Source: Devosia sp. (GTDB taxonomy: Bacteria; Pseudomonadota; Alphaproteobacteria; Rhizobiales; Devosiaceae). From it: a DNA stretch of 8,205 nucleotides. The notes beneath the pieces are model-generated. The model was not told the origin of the DNA, ran no database searches, and saw nothing but the letters and a program-made list of their open reading frames with translations. Shown one piece after another: positions 1 through 6,913 of this stretch (within the stretch, counting starts at the first letter, position 1; each line of letters begins with the position of its first letter). The translations under genes were made by a program, and so were the position numbers. The DNA lies in the NCBI GenBank assembly GCA_016793415.1, contig JAEUMC010000316.1:1-8205 (forward strand). The letters run 5' to 3'.

Positions 1-1
1 C

Positions 2-1912
2 GGCCCGGTCTATTTCATCCGTGCGCTGCGCGATTATGGCCTCAAGGCCACCGCCGCCGATGTCGGCCGCACCTGGCTGAACTATGCCGCCGAAGAGCAC
101 GGCATGTACTGGTGGGGTGGCTTCGGCAACTCCACCGAGCACACCGCCTACAAGAACCTCAAATCCGGCATGGAGGCGCCGGAGTCCGGCTCCATCGCTA
201 CCAACGGCACCACCGTCGCCGAACAGATCGGCGGCCAGATCTTCATCGACAGCTGGGGCTGGGTGAACCCCGGCAATCCTCAGCGCGCTGCCGCGATGTC
301 GGCCATGGCTGCTTCCGTCGCGCATGACGGCGACGGCCTCAACGGCGCCCGTTTCTGCGCCGCCGCCATCGCCCAGGCGTTCGTCGCCAAATCCATCGAC
401 GAGATCGTCGAGACCGGCCTTTCCACCATCGACGCCAGTTCGACCTATGCCCGCGTGGCGCGCGCCGTGATCGACTTCCACAAGGCCAATCCGTCCGACT
501 GGCGTCTCTGCCGCGACATGCTCACCGCCGAGTGGGGCTATGATCGCTACCCCGGCGTCTGCCACATCATCCCCAATGCCGGCGTCACCATCATGGCCAT
601 CCTCTATGGCGCGGGCGAACTGACCCGCACCGCCGAGATCGCCACCATGGCCGGCTGGGATACCGACTGTAACGCCGGCAATGCCTGCGCCATCGTCGGC
701 ACCTTTCAGGGCGTGCAGCCGAGCTGGGACAAGTATCGCAAACCGATCAACGACTTCGTCATCGCCTCGGGGGTCATCGGCACGCTCAACGTCGTCGACA
801 TCCCGAGCTTTGCTCGCGAACTGACCGTGCTGGCGCTCCGCCTTGACGGCAAGGAGCCGCCGGCGCTGTGGGTCGAGGATTTCGAGCGCCGCGGCGTCCG
901 CTTCGACTTCGATGCGCCGGGCGCCACCCATGCCTTCCGCACCGAGCCGTTCAACCAGATCGAAGTGAAGGCCGCCACCGACAAGCAAGGGCCGAACTCG
1001 CGCGGTGCGCTCGAAGTGCTGCTCGATCGGCTCGAGCGCGGGCAGGGCGGCCGCATCTTCTGGAAGCCGTTCTACCGTCGCGCCGACTTCGACGACGAGC
1101 GCTACCGCCCGATGTTCACCCCGCTCGCCGATGCCGGCCAGACGGTGAAGTTCAAGCTGCAGCTCGACCCATGGAACGGCGACGGCAACCTCCGCGTCGC
1201 GCCCTATGTCCGCCGCGCCATCTCCGGCGAGATCGTCGAAACCGGCGCCTGGCATGTCCCGAGTTCGGCAGGCTGGCAGGACTATGAGTTCACCATTCCC
1301 GAGGGCGACGAAGCCATCGACGAGATCGGCGTGCTGGTCGAGTACTTTGGCCGCCTCAAGTTCCTCGGCCGGCTCTACCTCTCGGAGTTCTCGGTGTCGG
1401 GCAAAGGCAAGCTCGGCATCGACCCGAAAACCGAGAAGCAGGAATGGGGCGGCATCACCCGCTTCACCTGGAACCGCGGCCACTGGTCGCTGCAGGATGG
1501 CGTCATCCACGCCCACACCGCCGAAGACGCCGACGCCTGGACCGGCAACGGTTACCTGCGCGACGTGACGGTCACCGCCGACCTCACCCCATTGGCCGGC
1601 AAGTCGCATCTGGTCGCCGCCCGCGTCCAGGGGACGAGCCGGTTCTACGCGGCCGGCTTCCAGGACGGTGAGGCGGTCATTCTCAAGCAGGATCACGGCA
1701 CCACCGTGCTGACCCGGACCCCGTTCGCTGCAAAGCCGGGCGAGGTGCACAAGTTGGCGCTGACGGTGGTCGGCGACAAGCTGACCTTGTCGATCGACGG
1801 TAAAGAGGTCGTCACCGCGACTGACGGCCAGTTCCGCTACGGCCAGGCCGGTTTGCGCATGGCTTCGGCCGGGCGGATGACGGTGGCGCGGCTGGAAGTG
1901 GTTGAGCTCTGA
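2..1912 (+). CDS. ADP-ribosylglycohydrolase-family protein with two C-terminal beta-sandwich-like domains (5' end missing)
   Basis: The frame is open from the first base of the window, so the start lies upstream; 636 residues are visible. Residues 1-285 match the ADP-ribosylglycohydrolase fold. A family-typical segment with QIGGQIFID is followed by AHDGDGLNGARFCAAAIAQA, and then by the metal-binding motif GWDTDCNAGN with Asp220 and Asp222. In this family paired aspartates hold two divalent metals for hydrolysis of an N- or O-glycosidic bond. The matching N-terminal DDT-type motif would lie just left of the window. Residues of roughly 295-468 look like a galactose-binding-like jelly roll, and 480-636 like a concanavalin/laminin-G type sandwich ending in a VARLEV strand. 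These two assignments come from strand patterns only. Such appendages are unusual for a plain protein de-ADP-ribosylase and suggest a glycan or nucleoside-sugar substrate, which is inference. Whether a signal peptide exists cannot be seen. Family call firm; substrate unknown. Confidence 0.85.
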   Translation, partial: GPVYFIRALRDYGLKATAADVGRTWLNYAAEEHGMYWWGGFGNSTEHTAYKNLKSGMEAPESGSIATNGTTVAEQIGGQIFIDSWGWVNPGNPQRAAAMSAMAASVAHDGDGLNGARFCAAAIAQAFVAKSIDEIVETGLSTIDASSTYARVARAVIDFHKANPSDWRLCRDMLTAEWGYDRYPGVCHIIPNAGVTIMAILYGAGELTRTAEIATMAGWDTDCNAGNACAIVGTFQGVQPSWDKYRKPINDFVIASGVIGTLNVVDIPSFARELTVLALRLDGKEPPALWVEDFERRGVRFDFDAPGATHAFRTEPFNQIEVKAATDKQGPNSRGALEVLLDRLERGQGGRIFWKPFYRRADFDDERYRPMFTPLADAGQTVKFKLQLDPWNGDGNLRVAPYVRRAISGEIVETGAWHVPSSAGWQDYEFTIPEGDEAIDEIGVLVEYFGRLKFLGRLYLSEFSVSGKGKLGIDPKTEKQEWGGITRFTWNRGHWSLQDGVIHAHTAEDADAWTGNGYLRDVTVTADLTPLAGKSHLVAARVQGTSRFYAAGFQDGEAVILKQDHGTTVLTRTPFAAKPGEVHKLALTVVGDKLTLSIDGKEVVTATDGQFRYGQAGLRMASAGRMTVARLEVVEL

Positions 1913-1928
1913 TGCTGGTGCGCGTGGC

Positions 1929-2045
1929 CTCCCCCCTCCCAACCTCCCCCACAAGGGGGGAGGTGTGTGCCGGTGCGTGGGGCACCATAGCGCCAACAAC
2001 TCGATCGGCACCTCCCCCCTTGTGGGGGAGGTTGGGAGGGGGGAG
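1929..2045. repeat. Paired inverted repeat element (two 37-nt arms, 43-nt spacer)
   Basis: Arm 1 (1929-1965) and arm 2 (2009-2045) are exact reverse complements over 37 nt. Each arm holds its own hairpin with a 9-bp stem ACCTCCCCC/GGGGGAGGT and a 5-nt loop: 1942-1950 with 1956-1964, and 2010-2018 with 2024-2032. Outside each hairpin is a C- or G-rich tail. The spacer carries a third small hairpin, GGTGC/GCACC, at 1972-1976 and 1982-1986. The element fills nearly all of the gap between the glycohydrolase and the CoA-transferase. It resembles the dispersed palindromic intergenic repeats of Hyphomicrobiales, comparable in concept to REP/BIME elements; that is from memory and was not searched. 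There is no U-run, so it is not a standard intrinsic terminator. Confidence 0.9.
2034..2045 (+). promoter_or_regulatory. Shine-Dalgarno region for the CoA-transferase, lying inside the repeat
   Basis: The purine run GGGAGGGGGGAG ends 9 nt before the GTG at 2055. It is the only good ribosome binding site near the conserved N-terminus of the CoA-transferase. It is the outer tail of the right repeat arm and is exactly complementary to 1929-1940. In a long arm-to-arm hairpin it would be paired; if the arms fold separately it stays free. Confidence 0.6.
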
Positions 2046-2054
2046 CCACACGCT

Positions 2055-3239
2055 GTGACCATCCCCTTCAACCCCCTCGCCACCGGCCCGCTCGATGGCA
2101 TCCGCGTCATCGATTTGAGCCGCCTCGTCGCCGGCAATATGCTGAGCCTGCAGCTCGCCGATTTCGGCGCCGACGTGATCAAGATCGAGCCGCCGCAAGG
2201 CGATCCGCTGCGCGAGTGGCGCGACGACGGGCATTCGCTGTACTGGAAGACCTACGGGCGCAACAAACGCTCGGTGCAGCTCAACCTGCGCGAAGCGCCG
2301 CACATGGCGGCGCTGAAGGCGCTGCTCCTGACCGCCGACGTCTTCATCGAGAATTTCCGCCCCGGCACGCTCGAGGAGATGGGGCTCGCCCCCGAGGCTC
2401 TGCTCGCGGCCAACCCGAACCTGATCATTGTCCGCATCTCCGGCTTCGGCCAGACCGGCCCCTACGCCCAGTTTCCCGGCTTCGGCACCATCGTCGAGGG
2501 GATGAGCGGTTTCGCCTATCGCACCGGTTTCCCCGATCGCGAACCGGTGCTGCCGCCGCTGGCGCTGGCCGACATGATCGCCGGCGTCTACGGCGCCAAT
2601 GCTACCGTCACCGCGCTGTTCGCCCGCTTCCGTGGCAAGGCCAAGGGGCAGGTGATCGACCTCAGCCTGCTCGAGCCGATGTACTCGGTGCTGGGCCCCG
2701 AAGCGGCGATCTATCAGGTCACCGGCAAGGTCAAGGAGCGCTCCGGCTCCGCCTCCAACACCGCCTCGCCGCGCAATGTCTATCGCTGCGCCGACGGCAA
2801 ATACGTGGCGTTGTCCGGCTCCACGCCGCAGGTGGCCCGCCGCATCTTCGAGGTGATCGGCAAGCCCGAGATGAACTCCGATCCGCGCTTTGCCACCAAT
2901 TCCGATCGGGTGAAGCATCGCGACCTGGTCGATGCCGCGGTCGGCGAGTGGTTCGCCCGTCACAGCCATGACGAGGCGCTTGCCATCATGCGTGAAGCCG
3001 GCGCCACCGTTGGTCCGATCTATTCGATCGCCGACATCGCCGGCGACCGGCATTTCATTGACCGTGGCATCATTGTCGATGTCGAGGACAAGGATTTCGG
3101 CAGCCTGCCGGTGCACAACATCCTGCCGCGCCTCAGCGATACCCCCGGCACCTTCCGCCGCCCGGCGCCGGAACTCGGCGAGCACACTGCCGAAGTTCTG
3201 CGCGAGGCGGGCGTCGATCCTGCTACAGTGCTCGGATGA
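2055..3239 (+). CDS. Class III CoA-transferase, CaiB/BaiF family
   Basis: Predicted to move CoA from an acyl-CoA donor to a carboxylic acid through an aspartyl-CoA thioester, in the cytoplasm. The 394-residue length from GTG 2055 fits the usual 390-410 for the family. Visible family marks are LDGIRVIDLSRLVAG at 13-27, ADFGADVIKIEPPQGDPLR at 35-53, NKRSVQLNL at 70-78, ADVFIENFRPGTLEEMGL at 94-111, ISGFGQTGPY at 128-137, and PLALADMIAGVYGAN at 168-182. Asp173 in the last of these is the likely catalytic residue by analogy with formyl-CoA transferase. I chose GTG 2055 because conserved sequence begins about 13 residues later and a strong Shine-Dalgarno sits 9 nt upstream. A longer frame from TTG 1902 would translate the repeat and is unlikely. 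The stop overlaps the next start (ATGA), so the pair is probably co-translated. The acid substrate cannot be read from sequence; succinyl-CoA as donor and a hydroxy-dicarboxylate as acceptor is a guess from the neighbour. Confidence 0.92.
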   Translation: MTIPFNPLATGPLDGIRVIDLSRLVAGNMLSLQLADFGADVIKIEPPQGDPLREWRDDGHSLYWKTYGRNKRSVQLNLREAPHMAALKALLLTADVFIENFRPGTLEEMGLAPEALLAANPNLIIVRISGFGQTGPYAQFPGFGTIVEGMSGFAYRTGFPDREPVLPPLALADMIAGVYGANATVTALFARFRGKAKGQVIDLSLLEPMYSVLGPEAAIYQVTGKVKERSGSASNTASPRNVYRCADGKYVALSGSTPQVARRIFEVIGKPEMNSDPRFATNSDRVKHRDLVDAAVGEWFARHSHDEALAIMREAGATVGPIYSIADIAGDRHFIDRGIIVDVEDKDFGSLPVHNILPRLSDTPGTFRRPAPELGEHTAEVLREAGVDPATVLG

Positions 3240-4057
3240 AACTCCGCTCGCTGCTCTACGTCCCGGCACATTCCGAGCGCTTCGTCGCCAAGGCGCATGA
3301 GCGCGGCGCCGACGCCATCGTTCTCGATCTCGAGGATGCGGTGCCGGAGGCCGACAAGGACGCGGCGCGGGCCGGCCTCGCGGCTACGGTCCCGGCGGTT
3401 GGTCGCAACGGCGCCGCGGTTTTCGTCCGCATCAATGCCGGTAGCCGACAGCGCGAGGATGCGCTCGCCGCCTGCCGCGCCGGCGCCACCGGCGTGATGG
3501 TCGCCAAAGCCGGTTCCTCCGCTGCGCTTGATGCTCTTGCCGGGACACTGCGTGCCGAAGAAACAAAGCTCGGTCGTGCCGCCTTGAGCTTTCTTGCTTT
3601 GGTCGAAGGCGCCGCTGCCCTGCTCGATGCGCGGCTGATCGCCGCCAACCACCGCGTCATCGGCCTGCTGCTCGGCAGCGAGGACCTGATGACCGAACTC
3701 GGCGCCACCCCGACCCCGGACGTGCTCCGCCACCCAAAGCTGCTGCTGCACTATGCCGCCAAAGCCGAAGGCAAGCTGAGCTTCGGTCTCCTGCAATCGA
3801 GCGCCGACTACACCGATCTCCAAGCCCTGGCGGCGGCCGCCGCCGAAGCCAAGGCGCACGGCTTCGATGGCGCGACCTGCGTGCATCCTTCGGCTGTCGC
3901 GGTGCTGAATGCCGGGTTCTCGCCGAGCGAGGCCGAACGCAATTGGGCCGCGCGGGTCGTCAACGCGGCGGCCGAACACCCGGGCGCGTTCCAGCTCGAC
4001 GGCAAGATGGTCGATGCGCCGATCGTGGCGCGAGCGCGGAAGCTGCTCGAGGGGTAA
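3236..4057 (+). CDS. HpcH/HpaI-type CoA-ester lyase (CitE-like)
   Basis: A 273-residue member of the citrate lyase beta-subunit/malyl-CoA lyase family, TIM-barrel enzymes that use Mg2+ to cleave or condense beta-hydroxyacyl-CoA esters such as malyl-CoA and citramalyl-CoA. Visible marks are RSLLYVPA near the N-terminus, DAIVLDLEDAVP at 26-37, VRIN with Arg65, LVEGA with Glu124, GSEDLMTELG with Asp150, and the C-terminal GFDGATCVHPSAVAVLNAGF at 209-228 followed by DGKMVDAPIV. Glu124 and Asp150 are the expected metal ligands and are 26 residues apart, as in the CitE-like proteins I recall. The length suits a stand-alone lyase rather than a subunit of citrate lyase; no citrate lyase alpha or acyl-carrier gene is nearby. 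The ATG overlaps the CoA-transferase stop and has only a weak ribosome binding site, which points to translational coupling. The pair would activate a hydroxy-acid and then split it. Substrate is not determined. Confidence 0.9.
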   Translation: MKLRSLLYVPAHSERFVAKAHERGADAIVLDLEDAVPEADKDAARAGLAATVPAVGRNGAAVFVRINAGSRQREDALAACRAGATGVMVAKAGSSAALDALAGTLRAEETKLGRAALSFLALVEGAAALLDARLIAANHRVIGLLLGSEDLMTELGATPTPDVLRHPKLLLHYAAKAEGKLSFGLLQSSADYTDLQALAAAAAEAKAHGFDGATCVHPSAVAVLNAGFSPSEAERNWAARVVNAAAEHPGAFQLDGKMVDAPIVARARKLLEG

Positions 4058-4082
4058 GCGGCGTCAACGAAACGCTGAGCCC

Positions 4083-5870
4083 TCAGGCCGCGATGCCGGT
4101 GAACTCGAGAAACGCCTCGAGCGGCAGCGGTTCGGACAGCAGGTACCCCTGCAATTCGTGGCAGCCGCGCGCCACGAGGTAGTCGCGCTGCCGCTCAGTG
4201 GCGACGCCCTCGGCCGTTACCTTCATGTTCAGCGAACGCGCCAGGTCGATGATGGTCCTGACGATCACCTCGGCATCGCTGGATTGGCCCAGCTGGCCGA
4301 CGAACGAGCGGTCGATCTTCAGCTTGTCGACATTGTAGCGCCGGAGGTAGTTGAGCGACGAGTAGCCGGTGCCGAAATCGTCGAGCGCCAGGCGGATGCC
4401 CGCGCCTCGCAACCGCGTCAGCCCAGCCTCGGTGGCTTCCGACGTATCGAGCAGCACGCCTTCGGTGATTTCGAGCTGCAACCGCGACGGATCGATCCCC
4501 AGTTGCCGCAATTGCTCGATCACCCGGTCGACGAAGCGGCGGCTCCTGAGCTCGACCGGCGAGACGTTCACTGCCACCCAGGGGATCGTCGTCTGCGCCA
4601 GCATGCGGCAGGCTTCCTCGAGCACCCATTCGCCCAGCCGTTCGATCAGCCCGCGTTCCTCCGCCACGCCGATGAACACGTCCGGCGCCAGCCGGCCGCG
4701 CTCGGGGTGGTCCCAGCGCACCAGCGCCTCGGCGCCAACCACGTTGCGGCTGTCGGCGCCGAAGATCGGTTGATACTCGAGCGTCAGCTCGCCGCCCTGG
4801 TCGAGGGCGCGCCGCAGGTCCTGCTCGATCTGCCGCTTCTCCTCCACCGTTTCGGCCATCTGCGGAGCAAACACTTCCCAACGGCCACGACCGCGCGCCT
4901 TGGCCTCGTAGAGCGCGATATCAGCCTCGCGCAGCATGCTGAAGGCGTCCGATCCGGGTTGCCACCGGGTGATGCCGAAGCTGGCGGTGATGAAGGCCGG
5001 ATCGTCGAACAGCCGGAACGGCCGCTCGAATTGCAGCTGGATCGCCCGGCACAGCGATTCCGCCGCGCCTGCCGCCGGTCCTGACAGGAGGATGGCGAAC
5101 TCGTCGCCACCCACCCGCGCCAGCGTGCCGGCCGGCCCCACCAGCTGGAACAGCCGGTTGGCCAGCTGCCGCAGCAGGTCGTCGCCCGCCACATGCCCGA
5201 GCGTATCGTTGATATGCTTGAACCGGTCGAGATCGATCAGCACCAGCGTCGCCGGCACTCCCCCCGCGGCTCTCGCCGCCAGTACGGCGAGGTCGCGTTC
5301 GAACTGCGCCCGGTTAGGCAGCCCGGTCAGCGAGTCGTGGTAGGCAAGAAAGTGGATATGCGCTTCGGTGTGCCGCCGTTCGGTGATGTCGCGCGCACTG
5401 CACACCAGCCCGATGATCTGGCCTTCGGGGTTGCGCAGCGGCAGCTTCGAGGTGGAAAGCCAGAGCTGGGTGCCGTCCGGGCGCACCACATACTCCTCGT
5501 AGTCGATCAGCGCCTTGCCGCTGCGGATGACGCTCATGTCGTCATCGTAATAGCGTCGTGCCAGCGGCATCGGATGCACGTCGAGATCGGATTTGCCGAT
5601 CAGCATATTGGGGTCGCCATGCCCGAGGTCGGCCGCCACCGCGCGGTTGGCGATGACGAAGCGCGCGTCCTTGTCCTTGATGTAGAGGTAGTCCGGCACC
5701 TGGTCGATCATGGTGCGCAGCCAGCTGCGCTCCACCTGGGCCCGCTTTTGCTCTCCGGCCAGTTCAGCGGCGAAGCGCTGCAACCGTTCGTTGGCCGCCA
5801 CCAGGGCGGCAAGCGATTCCGGCGGCTCGGGGCGAGCGACGTGCTGGACGGGAGACCGCTTCACGACCAT
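4083..5870 (-). CDS. PAS-GGDEF-EAL bifunctional c-di-GMP enzyme
   Basis: A 595-residue cytoplasmic signalling protein with no membrane segment. Residues 18-50 form a likely short helical linker. A PAS domain follows (about 52-165, VPDYLYIKDKDARFVIANRA), ending at the ARDITERR linker. The GGDEF domain (172-335) has an LTGLPNR start, IDLDRFKHIN with Asp213, and an intact GGDEF at 254-258, so diguanylate cyclase activity is possible. The RxxD inhibitory site expected at 245-248 is absent (GPAG). The EAL domain (345-590) keeps EAL at 381-383, Asn435, Glu467, the Asp497-Asp498 pair in DDFGTGYSS, Lys518, Glu554 and Gln574, so phosphodiesterase activity is also expected. Both activities are therefore plausible, and the PAS domain probably tunes the balance; its ligand is unknown. 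The ATG has GAGG 7 nt upstream (+ strand 5876-5879). It converges on the lyase gene with 25 nt between stops. Nothing links it to the neighbouring metabolic genes. Confidence 0.95.
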   Translation of the reverse strand: MVVKRSPVQHVARPEPPESLAALVAANERLQRFAAELAGEQKRAQVERSWLRTMIDQVPDYLYIKDKDARFVIANRAVAADLGHGDPNMLIGKSDLDVHPMPLARRYYDDDMSVIRSGKALIDYEEYVVRPDGTQLWLSTSKLPLRNPEGQIIGLVCSARDITERRHTEAHIHFLAYHDSLTGLPNRAQFERDLAVLAARAAGGVPATLVLIDLDRFKHINDTLGHVAGDDLLRQLANRLFQLVGPAGTLARVGGDEFAILLSGPAAGAAESLCRAIQLQFERPFRLFDDPAFITASFGITRWQPGSDAFSMLREADIALYEAKARGRGRWEVFAPQMAETVEEKRQIEQDLRRALDQGGELTLEYQPIFGADSRNVVGAEALVRWDHPERGRLAPDVFIGVAEERGLIERLGEWVLEEACRMLAQTTIPWVAVNVSPVELRSRRFVDRVIEQLRQLGIDPSRLQLEITEGVLLDTSEATEAGLTRLRGAGIRLALDDFGTGYSSLNYLRRYNVDKLKIDRSFVGQLGQSSDAEVIVRTIIDLARSLNMKVTAEGVATERQRDYLVARGCHELQGYLLSEPLPLEAFLEFTGIAA

Positions 5871-5899
5871 CGGGGCCTCGGAACCTGATAGTTCGGGCG

Positions 5900-5930
5900 A
5901 TTATCATGCTAGGCAGCAATCGATAAGCAA
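5900..5930 (-). promoter_or_regulatory. Possible sigma-70-type promoter for the c-di-GMP gene
   Basis: The 92-nt gap 5871-5962 is clearly more AT-rich than its surroundings. On the minus strand TTGCTT (5930-5925) and GATAAT (5905-5900) could be -35 and -10 boxes, but the 19-nt spacing is longer than the 17 preferred. The -10 resembles the consensus well and the -35 moderately. I see no hairpin terminator after the upstream AraC gene in this gap, so read-through from it is also possible. No gene fits in this gap. Confidence 0.3.
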
Positions 5931-5962
5931 CTCCTAATCGTGGCTAAGTACAAGGCCCTCCC

Positions 5963-6826
5963 TCACCGGCCCGCCGCGGCAGCGGCGCGATAGTCGCTGG
6001 GTGAGATGCCGTTGAGCCGGCGGAACGCCTTGGCGAAATAGTTCCCATTGGCAAAGCCGGTCGCCGTGGCGATGGCGGCGACCGGCTGGTCGGTGGCGAT
6101 CAACAGCCGCGTGGCCCGTTCCATCCGTGCCGCGGAGACGAAATCGGACGGGCTCTTGCCGGTCTCGCCGCTGAACCGCCTGACGAAATGCGCCCGGCTC
6201 AGCCCAGCCACGCGCGCCAGCCGATCCACCCCCAGCGGCTCGCCCAGATGCGCGGCGATGAAGCTCTGCGCCCGCGCGATTGGCGGTGCCACGCTGGTCG
6301 TGGTCGGCGTTGCGCCGAACAGCCCGTCATGCAACGCCATCATCGCCTCGTAGGCGGCTGCCGACGCCTCGCCGCTCAGCAGTTCGGGAGATCGCATCAG
6401 CCTGAGGCAGGCAGCCGCCATGCGGTCCACCGCACCAGGCGCCGGCAGCACCACCGGTCCCTTCAGATCGATGATCGCTCGCATCAGCCGCAGGGCCTCG
6501 CGCCCGTTGGCACCGATCCAGAAATACTCCCAGGTCTGGCCGCGATCGAGCCAGTAGCGGTTGGCGTGCGGAAAGCTCAGCAGCATGGTCGAGCCCGGCA
6601 GCAGCACGTGCCGCGTCCCCGCATAATCGAGTTCGCCGCGCCCCGCGATAGTGTGCTGAATGATGACGAACGGCACGTCGCCGCGTTTCAGCCCTTCCCA
6701 GTTGTAGACCTCGTTGACGCGCTTCTCGAAGCCGGCGCCGGTCGCCATCGCGTGGAACCCCAGCGGCCCGCGCGGCGGCATCACCGTCTGGATCTTGTGC
6801 CCATGGGCAATCAGGTCAGAGAGCAT
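5963..6826 (-). CDS. AraC-family transcriptional regulator
   Basis: A 287-residue DNA-binding regulator of the usual AraC length. The N-terminal part (about 30-110) looks like the cupin-type sensing domain, with strands and turns around IAGRGELDYAG and LLPGSTMLLSFPH. The C-terminal part (183-284) is the double helix-turn-helix domain. Helix-turn-helix 1 is near 200-219 (VDRLARVAGLSRAHFVRRFS), and helix-turn-helix 2 near 248-271 (AAIATATGFANGNYFAKAF). The closing RRLNGISPSDYR is the family signature. The ATG at 6826 is the most upstream in-frame start but has a poor ribosome binding site; a start at 6784-6779 (adjacent GTG and ATG) would shorten it by 14 or 15 residues. It is divergent from the GH4 gene with 87 nt between starts, so it most likely controls that gene, as many AraC proteins do for sugar hydrolases. 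A sugar effector is inference. Confidence 0.92.
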   Translation of the reverse strand: MLSDLIAHGHKIQTVMPPRGPLGFHAMATGAGFEKRVNEVYNWEGLKRGDVPFVIIQHTIAGRGELDYAGTRHVLLPGSTMLLSFPHANRYWLDRGQTWEYFWIGANGREALRLMRAIIDLKGPVVLPAPGAVDRMAAACLRLMRSPELLSGEASAAAYEAMMALHDGLFGATPTTTSVAPPIARAQSFIAAHLGEPLGVDRLARVAGLSRAHFVRRFSGETGKSPSDFVSAARMERATRLLIATDQPVAAIATATGFANGNYFAKAFRRLNGISPSDYRAAAAAGR

Positions 6827-6846
6827 GAAATTACCCGCGATCGCAT
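6811..6846 (-). other. Possible 11-codon leader ORF overlapping the AraC gene start
   Basis: On the minus strand, GAGGAAAG lies 2 nt ahead of an ATG (6846-6844), a better ribosome binding site than the one before the AraC ATG. This ATG is out of frame with AraC. It reads 11 codons (MRSRVISCSLT) and stops with TGA at 6813-6811, inside the first codons of the AraC gene. A ribosome ending there could re-initiate on AraC. It may equally be chance, because short ORFs of this size are common. Confidence 0.25.
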
Positions 6847-6913
6847 GTCTTTCCTCTACACCGCCGCCATGCCTTGCCGCTAGATGGAGCCCAATTCAAA
6901 GGGGAGGAACGCC
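6827..6913. promoter_or_regulatory. Divergent control region between the AraC and GH4 genes
   Basis: This 87-nt gap must hold the promoters for both directions unless they lie within the genes. Visible elements are the palindrome GCGATCGC at 6837-6844, a Shine-Dalgarno GGGGAGGA at 6901-6908 serving the GH4 ATG 5 nt later, and the minus-strand leader ORF described separately. I could not pick -35/-10 boxes or a pair of direct repeats of AraC-operator type with confidence. Confidence 0.5.

Noticed and set aside
1942..1964. Repeat hairpin as an intrinsic terminator of the glycohydrolase gene
   Set aside because: The stem is strong but is followed by mixed GC-rich sequence rather than a U-tract, and the structure recurs in inverse orientation, which fits a repeat element better.
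1902..2054. Longer CoA-transferase start at TTG 1902, adding 51 residues
   Set aside because: The added residues are the translated repeat (for example PPPNLPHKGGG), the start overlaps the upstream gene, and the conserved family sequence begins only after GTG 2055, which has its own ribosome binding site.
1812..3269. Long minus-strand open frame across the CoA-transferase
   Set aside because: It is antisense to a gene with clear family motifs, its protein has no recognisable domain and is low in complexity, and GC-rich DNA makes such frames common.
4058..4082. Possible bidirectional terminator between the converging lyase and c-di-GMP genes
   Set aside because: Only a 4-bp stem (GCGT/ACGC or AGCG/CGCT) can be drawn and there is no T-run on either strand.
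3909..5084. Long plus-strand open frame across the end of the lyase gene and the c-di-GMP gene
   Set aside because: It runs across two well-supported genes, is mostly antisense to GGDEF-EAL motifs, and resembles no protein family.
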